Shown: piece by piece, positions 1 to 13,800 of the stretch
Position numbering within the stretch: the first letter of the stretch is position 1
How the letters are laid out: every line of letters starts with the position of its first letter
Source of the DNA: Posidonia oceanica
Taxonomy: Eukaryota; Streptophyta; Magnoliopsida; Alismatales; Posidoniaceae
Assembly: GCA_037176725.1 (NCBI GenBank)
Contig: JAZBRS010000076.1
Location: forward strand, 119,555,001-119,619,000
Direction: 5' to 3'
DNA length: 64,000 nt
Program-made: the position numbers and the translations under genes
Notes under the pieces: generated by a model
What the model was told of the DNA's origin: nothing
Databases searched by the model: none
The model's input: only the letters and a program-made list of their open reading frames with translations

Positions 1-3000
1 CGAGGACAAGTCTCTCCCGCACGTCTTCGTTCCGGACAGACAGAGTCCCGCCTGCTTGCCTTCTCGGTCGAGGACAAATCTCTTTCACGCGTATTCATTA
101 CGGACAGACAGAATCCCGCTTGCTTGCTTCCTCAATCGAGGACAAGCCTCTCTTGTGCGTCTTCTTTCTGGACGGACGGAGTCCCATCTGCTTGCTTCCT
201 CAGTCGAGGAAAAGCTTCCTCGCGCGTCTTTGTTCCAGAAGGACGGAGTCCCGCCTGCTTGCTTCCTTGGTCGAGGACAAGCCTCTCTCACGCATCTTCG
301 TTCCGGACGGACGGAGTCCCGCCTGCTTACTTCCTCGATCGAGGACAAGCCCTACTCGTGCGTCTTCGTTACGGACGGACGGAGTCCCGCGTGCTTGCCT
401 CCTCGGTCGAGGACAAGCTTCTCTCGCGTGTCTTCGTTGCGGATGGATGATATCCAGCCTACATGCTTCCTCGGTCGAGGACAAGCCACTCTCACACATC
501 TTCGTTCTAGACGGACGAAGTCCCCTCTGCTTGCTTCTTTAGTCAAGGACAAGCCTCCTCACGCGTCTTCGTTCCGGACGGACGGAGTCCCGCCAGCTTG
601 CTTCCTCAGTCGAGGACAAGCCTCCCTCACGCGTCTTCGTTTTGGACGGACGGAGTCCCACCTGCTTGCTTCCTCGGTCGAGGAGAAGCCTCTCTCATGC
701 ATCTTCATTCCGGACAGGCGAAGTACGCTCTGCTTGCTTCTTTAGTCGAAGACAAGCCTCCTCACGCGTCTTTGTTCCGGATGGACGGAGTACCGCCTGC
801 TTGCTTCCTCTGTCGAGCACAAGCCTCCCCTGTGCGTCTTCGTTCTGGACGGACGGAGTCCCGCCTGCTTGCTTCATCGTTCGAGGAGAAGCCTCTCTCG
901 CACGTCATCGTTCCGGACGGACGGAGTCCCACCTGCTTGAATCCACGGTCGAGGACAAGCCTCCCTCACGCGTCTTTTTTCCCGACGAACGGAGTCCCAC
1001 ATGCTTGCTTCCTCGGTCGAGGACAAGCCTCTCTCGCGCATCTTCGTTCTAGACAGACGGAGTCCCGCCTGCTTGCTTCCTTGGTCGAGGACAAGCCTCT
1101 CTCACGCGTCTTCGTTCCGGACGAACGGAGACCCACCTGCTTGCATCATCGGTCGAGGACAAGCTTCTCTCACGCATCTTCGATCCAGACGGACGGAGTC
1201 CCGCCTGCTTGCTTCCTTGGTCAAGGACAAGCCTCTCTCACGTGTCTTCGTTCTGGACAGACGGAGTCCTACCTGCTTGCTTCCTCGGTCGAGGACAAGC
1301 CTCTCTCGCACGTCTTCGTTCCGTAGAGACGGAGTCCCGCCTGCTTGCTTCTTCGGTTGAGGACTAGCCTCTCTCGCACGTCTTCATTCCGGACAGTCGG
1401 ACTCCTGCCTACTTGCTTCTACGGTCGAGGACATGCCTCCCTCACCCGTATTCGTTCCGGACAGACGGAGTCCCGCCTGCTTGCTTCCTCGGTCGAGGAC
1501 AAGCCTCTCTCGCGCTTCTTCGTTACGGACGAACAGAGTCCTACCTACTTGCTTCCTCGATCGAGGACAAATCTCTCTCACGTGTATTCGTTACGGACGA
1601 ATAGAATCCCGCTTGCTTGCTTCCTCAGTCGAGGACAAGCCTCTCTCGTGCGTCTTCGTTCTGGACGGACGGAGTCCCATCTACTTGCTTCCTCTGTCGA
1701 GGACAAGCTTTCTCGCGCGTCTTCGTTCCGGATGGACGGAGTCTCGCCTGCTTGCTTCCTTCATCGAGGAGAAGCCTCTCTCACGTGTCTTCTTTCCGGA
1801 TGGACGGAGTCCCGCCAGCTTACTTCCTCGATCGAGGACAAGCCCCACTCGTGCGTCTTCGTTCCGGACGGACGGAGTCCCGCCTGCCTGCCACCTCAGT
1901 CGAGGGAAAGCTTCTCTTGCGTGTCTTCGTTGCGGACGGACGAAATCCAGCCTACTTGCTTCCTTGGTCTAGGACAAGCCTCTCTCATGCATCTTCGTTC
2001 TGGACGGACGAAGTCCCCTCTGCTTGCTTCTTTAGTCGAGGACAAGCCTCCTCGCCCATCTTCATTCCGGACGGACGGAGTCCCGCCTGCTTGCTTCCTC
2101 GGTCGAGGACAAGCCTCCCTCGCGCATCTTCGTTCTTGATGGACGGAGTCCCGCCTGCTTGCTTCCTCGGTCGAGGAGAAACCCCTCTCGCGAGTCATCG
2201 CTTCGGACGGACGGAGTCCCAACAGCTTGCTTCCAAGGTCGAGGGTAAGCCTCCCTCGCGCGTATTTGTTTCGGACGAACGGAGTCCACCTGCTTGCTTT
2301 CTCGGTCGAGGACAAGCCTCTCTCACGCATCTTCGTTCTTGATGGACGGAGTCCCGCCTGCTTGCTTCCTTGGTCGAGGTCAAGCCTCTCTCATGCATCT
2401 TCGTTCCAAACGGACGGAGTCCCGCCAGCTTGCTTCCCCAATCGAGGACACTCCCCACTCGTGCATCTTCGTTACGGACAGACGGAGTCCCGCCTGCTTG
2501 CCTCCTCAGTCGAGGGAAAGCTTCTCTCGCGTGTCTTCGTTGTGGACGGACGAAATCCTACCTACTTGCTTCGTCAGTCTAGGACAAGCCTCTCTCATGC
2601 ATCTTCGTTCTGGACAAACGTAGTCCCCTCTGCATGCTTCTTTAGTCGAGGACAAGCCTCCTAGTGCGTCTTTGTTCCAGACGGACAGAGTCCCGCCTAC
2701 TTGCTTCTTTGGTTGAGGACAAGCCTCTGTTGCGCGTCTTCATTCTGGACAGACGGAGTCCCGCCTACTAGCTTCTTCGGTCAAGGACATGCCTCCCTCG
2801 CGCGTCTTCGTTCCGGACAGACAGAGTCCCGCCTGCTTGCTTCCTCGGTCGAGGACAAATCTCTCTCACACGTTTTCGTTACGGACGAACAGAATCCCGC
2901 TTGCTTGCTTCCTCGTTCGAAGACAAGCCTCTCTCGTGCGTCTTCTTTCTGGACGGACGAAGTCCCATCTGCTTGCTTCCTCAGTCGAGGAAAAGCTTCC

Positions 3001-5073
3001 TCGCGCGTCTTTGTTCCAGACAGATGAAGTGCCGCCTGCTTGCTTCCTTGGTCAAGGACAAGCCTCTCTCACGCGTCTTCGCTCCGGACAGACGGAGTCC
3101 CGCCTGCTTACATCCTCGATCGAGGACAAGCCCTACTCGTGCGTCTTCGTTCCGGACGGACATAGTCCCGCCTGCTTGCCTCCTCGGTCATGGACAAGCT
3201 TCTCTCGCGTGTCTTCGTTACGGATGGACGATATCCAGCCTACTTGCTTCCTCGGTCGAGGACAAGCCTCTCTCATGCATCTTCGTTCTAGACGGACGAA
3301 GTCCCCTCTGCTTGCTTCTTAAGTCGAGGACAAGCCTCCCTCGCACGTCTTCGTTCTAGACGAATGGAGTCTCGCCAGCTTGCTTCCTCGTTCGTGGAGA
3401 GGCCACTCTCGCGCGTCATCGTTCCAGACGGACGGAGTCCCACCTTCTTGCTTCCACTGGCGAGGACAAGCCTCCCTCGCGCGTCCTTGTTCCAGACGAA
3501 CGAAGTCCCACCTGCTTGCTTCCTTGGTCGAGCACAAGCCTCTCTCGCGCATCTTCATTCTAGATGGACGGAGTCCCACCGGCTTGCTTCCTTGGTCGAG
3601 GACAAGCCTCTCTCACGCGTCTTCGTTCTTGACGGATGGTGTCCTGCCTGCTTACTTCCTCGGTCGTGGACAAGCCTCTCTCGCGTATCATCCTTTCGGA
3701 CAGACGGTGTCGCGCTTGCTTGCTTCTTTTGTTGAGGACAAGCCTCTCTCGCGCGTCTTCATTCCGAACAGACGGAGTCCCGCCTTCTTGCTTCCACGGT
3801 CGAGGACATGCCTCCGTCGCACGTCTTCGTTCCGGACAGACGGAGTCCCGCCTGCTTGCTTCCTCGGTCGTGGACAAGCCTCTCTCGCACGTCTTCATTC
3901 CGGACGGACAAAGTCCCGCCTACATGCTTCCTCGGTCGAGGACAAATCTCACTCACGCGTATTCATTACGAACGGACAGAATCCTGCTTGCCTGCTTCCT
4001 CGGTCGAGGACAAGCCTCTCTCGTGCGTCTTCTTTCTGGACGGACGGAGTCCCATCTGCTTGCTTCCTCAGTCGAGGAAAAGCTTCCTCGCACATCTTTG
4101 TTCCAGACAGATGGAGTCCTGCCTGCTTGCTTCCTTGGTCGAGGACAAGCCTCTATCACACGACTTCGTTCCGGATGGACGGAGTCCCGCCAGCTTGCCT
4201 CCTCGATCGAGGACAAGCCCCACTCGTGCGTCTTCGTTCCGGACGGTCGGAGTCCCGCCTGCTTGCCTCCTCTGTCGAGGACAAGCTTCTCTCGCTTGTC
4301 TTCGTTGCGGATGGACGATATCCGGCCTACAAGCTTCCTCGGTCGAGGACAAGCCACTCTCCTACATCTTCGTTCTGGACGGACGAAGCCCCTCTGCTTG
4401 CTTCTTTAGTTGAGGACAAGCCTCCTCGCGTGTCTTCGTTCTGGACGGACAGAGTCCCGCCAGCTTGCTTCCTCGGTCGAGGACAAGCCTCCCTCGCGCG
4501 TCTTCGTTCTGGACGGACGGAGTCCCGCCTGCTTGCTTCCTCTATCGAGCGGAAGCCTCTCTCATGCATCTTCGTTCTGGACGGACGAAGTCCCCTCTGC
4601 TTGCTTCTTTAGTCAAGGACAAGCCTCCTCGCGCGTCTTCGTTTCGGATGGACGGAGTCCCGCCTGCTTGCTTCCTCAGTCTTGGAGAAGCCTCTCTCAC
4701 ACGTCATCGTTCCGGACAGACGGAGTCCCACCTGCTTGCATCCCCGATAGAGGACAAGCCTCCCTCGTGCGTCTTCGTTCTGGACGGACAGAGTCCAGCC
4801 TGCTTGCTTCCTCGGTCGAGGACAAGCCTCCCTCGCGCGTCTTCGTTCTGGACGGATGGAGTCCCACCAGCTTACTATCTCGGTCGAGGAGAAGCCTCTC
4901 TCACGCATCGTCGTTCTGGACAGACGAAGTCCCCTCTGCTTGCTACTTAGTTCGAGGACAGGCCTCCTCGCGCGTCTTCGTACCGGCCGGACGGAGTCCC
5001 GCCAGCTTGCTTCCTCGGTCGAGGACAAGCCTCCCTCGCGCGTCTTCGTTCTAGACGGACGGAGTCCCGCCTG

Positions 5074-8000
5074 CTTGCTCCCTCGGTTGAGGAGATGCCT
5101 CTCTCACGCGTCATCGTTCTGGACGGACGGAATCCCGCCTGCTTGCTTCCTCGATCGAGGAGAAGCCTCTCTCATGCTTCTTCGTTCTGGACGAAGGAAG
5201 TTCCCTCTGCTTGCTTCTTTAATCGAGGACAAGCCTCCTCGCGCGTCTTCGTTCCGGACGGACGAAGTCCCGCCGGCTTGCTTTCTCGATCGAGGACAAG
5301 CCTCCCTCGCACGTCTTCGATCTGGATGGATGGAGTCCCGCTTGCTTGCTTCCTCGATTGAGGAGAAGCCTCTCATGCACGTCATCGATGTGGACGGACG
5401 GAATCCCGCCAGCTTGCTTCTTCAGTTGAGGACAGCCTCACTCGCACGTCTTCGTTCCGGACAGACGGACTCCAGCCCACTTGCTTCTTCGGTCGAGGAC
5501 ATGCCTCCCGCGCGCGTATTCGTTCTGGACAGACGGAGTCCTGCCCGCTTGCTTCCTCGGTCGAGGACAAGCCTCTCTAGCACGTCTTCGTTACGGACGA
5601 ACAGAGTCCCGCCTGCTTGCTTCCTCAGTCGAGGACAAATCTCACTCACGCGTATTTGTTACGGACGGACAGAATCCCGCTTGCTTGCTTCCACGGTCGA
5701 GGACAAGCCTCTCTCGTGCGTTGTCTTTCTGGACGGACGGAGTCCCATCCGCTTGCATCCTCGCGCGTCTTCGTTCCAGACAGACGGAGTCCCGCCTGCT
5801 TGCGTCCTTGGTCGAGGACAAGCCTCTCTCACGCGTCTTCGTTCCTGACGGACGGAGTCCCGCCAGCATACTTCCTCAATCGAGGACAAGCTCCACTCGT
5901 GCGTCTTCGTTCCGGACGGATGGAGTCCCGCCTGCTTGCCTCCTCAGTCGAGGGAAAGCTTCTCTCGCGTGTCTTCGTTGCAGACGGACGAAATCTAGCC
6001 TACTTGCTTCGTCGGTCTAGGACAAGCCTCTCTCATGCATCTTCGTTCTGGACGGACGAAGTCCCCTCTGCTTGCTTCTTTAGTCGAGGACAAGCCTCCT
6101 CGCGCGTTTTCGTTCCGGACGGACGGAGTCCCGCCTGCTTGCTTCCTCGGTCGAGGACAAGCCTCCCTCGCGCGTCTTCGTTCTGGATGGACGAAGTCTC
6201 GCCTGCTTGCTTCCTCGGTCGAGGAGAAGCCTCTCTCGCGCGTCATCGTTCCGGACGGACGGAGTCCCACCTACTTGCTTCCATGGTCGAGGACATGCCT
6301 CCCTCGCGCGTCTTCGTTCCGGACGAACGGATTCCCAACAGCTTGCTTCCTCGGTCGAGGACAAGCCTCTCTCGTGCATCTTCATTCTAGACAGACAGAG
6401 TCCCACCTGCTTGCTTCCATGGTCGAGGACAAGCCACTCTCACACGTCTTCGTTCTGGACGAACGGTGTCCTACCTTCTTGCTTCCTCGGTCGAGGGCAA
6501 GCCTCTCTCGCGCATCTTCGTTCCAGACAGACGGAGTCCCGCTTGCTTGCTTCTTTGCTTGAGGACAAGCCTCTCTCACGCATCTTCGTTCCGGACAGAC
6601 GGAGTCCCACCCACTAGCTTCTTCGGTCAGGAACCTGCCTCCCTTGCGCATCTTCGTTCCGGACAGACGGAGTCCCGCCTACTAGTTTCTTCGGTCGAGG
6701 ACGTGCCTCCCTCGCGCGTCTTTGTTGCGGATAGACGGAGTCTCGCCTGCTCGCTTCCTCAGTCGAGGACATGCCTCTCTCGCACGTCTTCGTTCCGGAC
6801 GGACAGAGTCCCGCCTGCTTGCTTCCTCGGTCGAGGACAAATCTCTCTCACGCGTATTCGTTACGGACGGACAGTAGCCCGCTTGCTTGCTTCCCTGATC
6901 GAGGACAAGCCTCTCCCTTGCGTCTTCGTTCTGGACGGACGGAGTGCCTTCCGCTTGCTTCCTCAGTCGAGGACAAGCTTCGTCACGCGTCTTTCTTCCA
7001 AACAGACGGAGTCCCGCCTGCTTGCTTCCTTGGTCGAGGACAAGCCTCTCTCACGTGTCTTCGTTTCGGACGGACGGAGTCCCGCCTGCTTGCTTCCTTG
7101 ATCGTGGACAAGCCCCACTCGTGCGTCTTCGTTCCGGATGGACAGAGTCCCATGTGCTTGCCTACATGGTCGAGGTCAAGCTTCTCTCGCATGTCTTCGT
7201 TGCGGATGGACGATATCCAGCCAGCTTGCTTCCCCGATCGAGGACAAGCCATTCTCATGCGTCTTTGTTCTGGACGGACGAAGTCCCCGCTGCTTGCCTC
7301 TTTAGTTGAGGACAAGCCTCCTTGCGCGTCTTCGTTCTGGACAGACGGTGTCCCGCCTGCTTGCTTCCTCGGTCGAGGAGAAGCCTCTCTCGCACGTCAT
7401 CGTTCCGGACGGACGAAGTCCCACCTGCTTTCATCCACGGTCGAGGACAAGCCTCCCTCGCGCATCTCCGTGCCGAACGAACGTAGTCCCACCTGCTTGC
7501 TTCCTCGGTCGAGGACGAGCCTCTCTCGCACATCTTCGTTCCCGACAAACGGAGTCCTGCCTACATGCTTCCTTGGTCGAGGACAAGCCCCTCTCACACG
7601 TCTTCATTCTGGACGGACGGAGTCCTGCCTGCTTGCTTCCTCGGTCGAGGACAAGCCCCTCTCGCGCGTCTTCATTACGGACAGACGTAGTCCCGCCAGC
7701 TTGCTTCTTCGGTTGAGGACAAGCCTCTCTCGCACGTCTTCGTTCCGGACAGACGGACTCCCGCCTACTTGCTTCTTCGGTCGAGGACATGCCTCCCTCG
7801 CGCGTATTCGTTCTGGACAGACGGAGTCCCGCCAGCTTGCTTCCTCGATCGAGGACAAGCCTCTCTCGCGCGTCTTCGTTCCGGACGGATTGAGTCCCGC
7901 CTGCTTGCTTCCTCGGTCGAGGACAAATCTCTCTCATGCATATTTGTTATGGACGTACAGAATCCCGCCTGCTTGCTTCCTCGGTCGAGGACAAGCCTCT

Positions 8001-10817
8001 ATCGTGCATCTTCGTTCTAGACAGACGGAGTCCCATCTGCTTGCTTCCTCAGTCGAGGACAAGCTTCCTCGCGCGTCTTTCTTCCAAACAGGCGGAGTCC
8101 CGCCTGCTTGCTTCCTTGGTCAAGGACAAGCCTCTCTCACGTGTCCTCGTTTTGGACGGACGGAGTCCCACCTGCTTGCTTCCTTGATCGAGGACAAGCC
8201 CCACTCGTGCGTCTTCGTTCTGGACGGATGGAGTCCCCCCAGCTTGCTTCCTCGATCGAGGACAAGCTTCACTCGGGTGTCTTCGTTGCGGACGGACAAA
8301 ATCCAGCCTAGTTGCTTACTCGGTCGAGGACAAGCCTCTCTCATGCATCTTCATTCTGGACAGACGGAGTCCCCTCTACTTGCTTCCTTAGTCGAGGATA
8401 AGCCTCCTTGCGCGTCGTCGTTCTGGACGGACGGAGGCCCGCCTGCTTGCTTCCTCGGTCGAGGACTAGCCTCCTATGCGCGTCTTCGTTCTGGACGGAC
8501 GGAGTCCCGCCTGCTTGCTTCCTCGGTCGTGGTGATGCCTCTCTCGCACCTCACCGTTCCGGACGGATGGAGTCCCACCTGCTTGCATCCACGGTCGAGG
8601 ACAAGCCTCCCTCGCGCGTCTCCGTGCCGAATGAACGTAGTCCCACCTGCCTGCTTCCTCGGTCGAGGACGAGCCTCTCTCGCACATCTTCGTTCCCGAC
8701 AGACGGAGTCCTGCCTACATGCTTCCGTGGTCGAGGACAAGCCCCTCTCACGCGTCTTCGTTTTGGACGGACGGAGTCCTGCCTGCTTGCTTCCTCGGTC
8801 GTGGACAAGCCCCTCTCGCGCGTCTTCGTTACAGACAGACGTAGTCCCGCCTGCTTGCTTCTTCGGTTGAGGACAAGCCTCTCTCGCACATCTTCGTTCC
8901 GGACAGACGGACTCCCGCCTACTTGCTTCTTCGGTCGAGGACATGCCTCCCTCGCGTGTATTCGTTCCGGACAGACGGAGTCCCGCCCGCTTGCTTCCTC
9001 GGTCGAGGACAAGCCTCTCTCGCGCGTCTTCATTTCGGACGGACAGAGTCCCGCCTGCTTCCTTCCTCGGTCGAGGACAAATCTCTCTCACGCATATTCG
9101 TTACGGACATACAGAATCCCGCTTGCTTGCTTCCTCGGTCGAGGACAAACCTCTATCGTGCATCTTCGTTCTGGACGGACGGAGACCCATCTGCTTGCTT
9201 CCTCAGTCGTGGACAAGCTTCCTCGCGCGTCTTTCTTCTAAACAGGCGGAGTCCCGCCAGCTTGCTTCCTTGGTCGAGGACAAGCCTCTCTCACGTGTCT
9301 TCGTTTCGGATGGACGGAGTCCCGCCTACTTGCTTCCTCGATCGAGGACAAGCCCCACTCGTGCATCTTCGTTCCGGACGGACGGAGTCCCGCCTGCTTG
9401 CTTCCTCGATCGAGGACAAGCTTCACTCGGGTGTCTTCGTTGCGGACGGACAAAATCCAGCCTACTTGCTTACTTGGTCGAGGACAAGCCTCTCTCATGC
9501 ATCTTCATTCTGGACGGACGGAGTCCCCTCTACTTGCTTCTTTAGTCGAGGATAAGCCTCCTCGCGCGTCTTCGTTTCGGACGGACGGAGTCCTACCAGC
9601 TTGCTTCCTCGGTCGAGGACAAGCCTCCCTCGCGCGTCCTCGTTCTGGATGGACGGAGTCCCGCTGGCTTGCTTCCTCGGTTGAGGAGAAGCCTCTCTCG
9701 CGCGTCATCGTTCTGGACGGACGGAATTCCACCTGCTTGCTTCCTCAGTCGAGGACTAGCCTCCCTCGCACGTCTTCGTGTCGTACGAACGGAGTCCCAC
9801 TTGCTTGCTTCCTAGGTCGAGGACGAGCCTCTCTCGCGCATCTTCGTTCCAGACGGACGGAGTCCCGCCTGCATGCTTCTTAGGTCGAGGACAAGCCCCT
9901 CTCACGCGTCTTCATTCTGGACGGACGGAGTCCGGCCAGCTTGCTTCCTCACTCGAGGACAAGCCTCTCTCGCGCGTCTATGTTCCGGACAGTCGGAGTC
10001 CCGCCTGCTTGCTTCTTCGGTTGAGGACAAGCCTCTCTCGCACCTCTTCGTTCCGGTCAGACAGACTCCCGCCTACTTGCTTCTTCGGTAGAGGACATGC
10101 CTCCCTCGCGCGTATTCGTTCCAGACAGACCGAGTCCCGCCTACATGCTTCCTCAGTCGAGGACAAGCCTCTCTCGCACGTCTTCGTTCCAGATGGATAG
10201 AGTCCCACCTGCTCGCTTCCTCGGTCGAGGACAAATCTCTCTCATGCGTATTCATTACGGACGGAAAGAGTCCCGCTTGCTTCCTCGGTCGAGGACAAGC
10301 CTCTCCGGTGCGTCTTCGTTCTGGACGGTCGGTGTCCCATCTGCTTGCTTCCTCAGTCGAGGACACGCTTCCATGCATGTCTTCGTTCGAAACGGACAGA
10401 GTCCCACCTACTTGCTTCCTCGGTCGAGGACAAGCCTCCTCGCGTGTCTTCGTTCCGGATGGACGGAGTCCCGCCTGCTTGCTTCCACGATCGAGGACAA
10501 GCCCCACTCGTGCGTCTTAGTTCCGGACGGACGGAGTCCCGCCTGCTTGCCTCCTCGGTCAAGCACAAGCTTCTCTCGCGTGTCTTTGTTGCGGATGGAC
10601 GATATCTGGCCTACATGCTTCCTCGGTCGAGGACAAGCCACTCTCCTGCATCTTCGTTCTGGACGGACGAAGTCCCCTCTGCTTGCTTCTTTAGTCGAGG
10701 ACAAGCCTCCTCACGCGTCTTCGTTCCGGACGGACGGAGTCCCGCCTGCTTGCTTCCTCGGTCGAGGACAAGCCTCCCTCGTGCGTCTTCGTTCTAGACG
10801 GACGGAGTCCCGCCTGC
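5074..10817 (+). repeat. Satellite super-block A (about 5.74 kb)
   Basis: Block of about five 1.15-kb higher-order units. Its monomer-by-monomer variant order is repeated in the next block at a nearly constant offset of 5,743-5,744 bp. Matched landmarks include 5481 with 11225, 7716 with 13460, 8923 with 14666, and 9505 with 15248. Near 10097 the offset falls to 5,675, a difference of one monomer. The limits given are where the shared variant pattern restarts and are approximate. Confidence 0.75.
6142..6209 (+). repeat. Example satellite monomer (68 bp)
   Basis: A typical single monomer, counted from one CTTCCTCGG to the next, exactly 68 bp. It starts with the CCTCGGTCGAGG near-palindrome, continues through the CTTCGTT core, and ends in GCCTGCTTG. 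It is offered as a reference phase for the array; the phase itself is arbitrary. Confidence 0.9.
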
Positions 10818-13800
10818 ATGCTCCCTCGGTTGAGGAGATGCCTCTCTCGCGCGTCATCGTTCTGGACGGACGGAATCCCGCCTGCTTGCTTCCTCGATCG
10901 AGGAGAAGCATCTCTTATGCTTCTTCGTTTTGGACGGAGGAAGTCCCCTCTGCTTGCTTCTTTAATCGAGGACAAGCCTCCTCGCGCGTCTTCGTTCCAG
11001 ACAGACGAAGTCCCGCCGGCTTGCTTCCTCGGTCGAGGACAAGCCTCCCTCGCACGTCTTCGATCTGGATGGACGGAGTCCCGCCTGCTTGCTTCCTCGG
11101 TTGAGGAGAAGCCTCTCTCGCGCGTCATCGTTGTGGACGGACGGAATCCTGCCTGCTTGCTTCTTCGGTTGAGGACAAGCCTCACTCGCACATCTTCGTT
11201 CCGGACGGACGGACTCCCGCCTACTTGCTTCTTCGGTCGAGGACATGCCTCCCGCGCGCGTATTCGTTCTGGACAGACGCAGTCCTGCCCGCTTGCTTCC
11301 TACGTCGAGGACAAGCCTCTCTAGCACGTCTTCGTTACGGACGAACAGAGTCCCACCTGCTTGCTTCCTCAGTCGAGGACAAATCTCACTCACGCGTATT
11401 CGTTACGGACGTACAGAATCCCGCTTGCTTGCTTCCACGGTCGAGGACAACCCTCTCTCGTGCGTCATCATTCTGGACGGATGGAGTCCCATCCGCTTGC
11501 TTCCTCGCGCGTCTTCGTTCTGGACGGACGGAGTCCCGCCTGCTTGCTTCCTTGGTCGAGGACAAGCCTCTCTCACGCGTCTTCGTTCCTGACTGACGGA
11601 GTCCCGCCAGCATACTTCCTCGATCGAGGACAATTTCCACTCGTGCGTCTTCGTTCCGGACGGACGGAGTCCCGCCTGCTTGCCTCCTTAGTCGAGGGAA
11701 AGCTTCTCTCGCGTGTCTTCGTTGCGGACGGACGAAATCCAGCCTACTTGCTTCCTCGGTCTAGGACAAGCCTCTCTCATGCATCTTCGTTCTGGACAGA
11801 CGAAGTCCCCTCTGCTTGCTACTTTAGTCGAGGACAAGCCTCCTCGCGCGTCTTCGTTCCGGACGGACGGAGTCCCGCCTGCTTGCGTCCTCGGTCGAGG
11901 ACAAGCCTCCCTCGCGCGACTTCATTCTGGATGGACGAAGTCCCTCTTGCTTGCTTTCTCGGTCGAGGAGAAGCCTCTCTCGCGTGTCATCGTTCCTGAT
12001 GGACGGAGTCCCACCTACATGCTTCCACGGTCGAGGACAAGCCTCCCTCGCGCGTCTTCGTTCCGGACGAACGGAGTCCCACCTGCTTGCTTCCTCGGTC
12101 GAGGACAAGCCTCTCTCGTGCATCTTCGTTCGAGACGGACGGAGTCCCACTTGCTTGCTTCCATGGTTAAGGACAAGCCTCTCTCAAGCGTCTTCATTCT
12201 GGACGGACAGTGTCCAACCTTCTTGCTTCCTCGGTCGAGGACAAGCCTCTCTCGCGCATCTTCGTTCCAGACTGACGGAGTCCTGCTTGCTTGCTACTTC
12301 GGTTGAGGACAAGCCTCTCTCACGCATCTTCGTTCCGGACTGATGGAGTCCCGCCCACTAGCTTCTTCGGTCGAGGACAAGCCTCCCTCGTGCATGTTCG
12401 TTCCGGACAGACGGAGTCCAGCCTGCTTGCTTCCTCGATCGAGGACAAGCCTCTGTCGCACGTCTTCATTACGGACGGACGGAGTCCCGCCTGCTTACTT
12501 CCTCGGTCGAGCACCTATCTCTCTCATGTGTATTCGTTCCGGACGGACAGAATCCTGCTTGCTTGCTTCCCCGATCGAGGACAAGCCTCTCCCATGCGTC
12601 TTCGTTCTGGACGGACGGAGTCCCATCTGCTTGCTTCCTCAGTCGAGGACAAGCTTCCTCACGCGTCTTTCTTCCAAACAGACGGAGTCCCGCCTGCTTG
12701 CTTCCTTGGTCGAGGACAAGCCTCTCTCACGTGTCTTCGTTCCAGACGGACGGAGTCCCGCCTGCTTGCTTCCTCGATCGAGGACAAGTCCCACTCGTGC
12801 GTCTTCGTTTCGGACGGACAGAGTCCCATGTGCTTGCCTCCTCGGTCGAGGACAAGCTTCTCTCGCGTGTCTTCGTTGCAGATGGACGATATCCAGCCAA
12901 CTTGCTTCCCCGATCGAGGACAAACCACTCTCATGCATCTATGTTCTGGACGGACGAAGTCCCCTCGGCTTGCCTCTTTAGTTGAGGACAAGCCTCCTTG
13001 CACGTCATCGTTACGAACGGACGAAGTCCCGCCTGCTTGCTTCCTCGGTCGAGGACAAGCCTCCCTTGCGCGTCTTCGTTCTGGACGGACGGTGTCCCGC
13101 CTGCTTGCTTCCTTGGTCGAGGAGAAGCCTCTCTCGCACGTCATCGTTCCGGAAGGACGGAGTCCCACTTGCTTGCATCCACGGTCAAGGACAAGCCTCC
13201 CTCGCGCGTCTCCGTGCCGAACGAACGTAGTCCCACCTGCTTGCTTCCTCGGTCGAGGACGAGCCTCTCTCGCACATCTTCGTTCCCGACAAACGGAGTC
13301 CTGCCTACATGCTTCCTTGGTCGAGGACAAGCCCCTCTCACACGTCTTCATTCTGGACGGCCGGAGTCCTGCCTGCTTGCTTCCTCGGTCGAGGACAAGC
13401 CCCTCTCGCGCGTCTTCATTACGGACAGACGTAGTCCCGCCAGCTTGCTTCTTCGGTTGAGGACAAGCCTCTCTCGCACGTCTTCGTTCCGGACAGACGG
13501 ACTCCCGCCTACTTGCTTCTTCGGTCGAGGACATGCCTCCCTCGCGCGTATTCGTTCTGGACAGACGGAGTCCCGCCAGCTTGCTTCCTCGATCGAGGAC
13601 AAGCCTCTCTCGCGCGTCTTCGTTCCGGACGGATTGAGTCCCGCCTGCTTGCTTCCTCGGTCGAGGACAAATCTCTCTCATGCATATTCGTTATGGACGT
13701 ACAGAATCCCGCCTGCTTGCTTCCTCGGTCGAGGACAAGCCTCTATCGTGCATCTTCGTTCTAGACAGACGGAGTCCCATCTGCTTGCTTCCTCAGTCGA

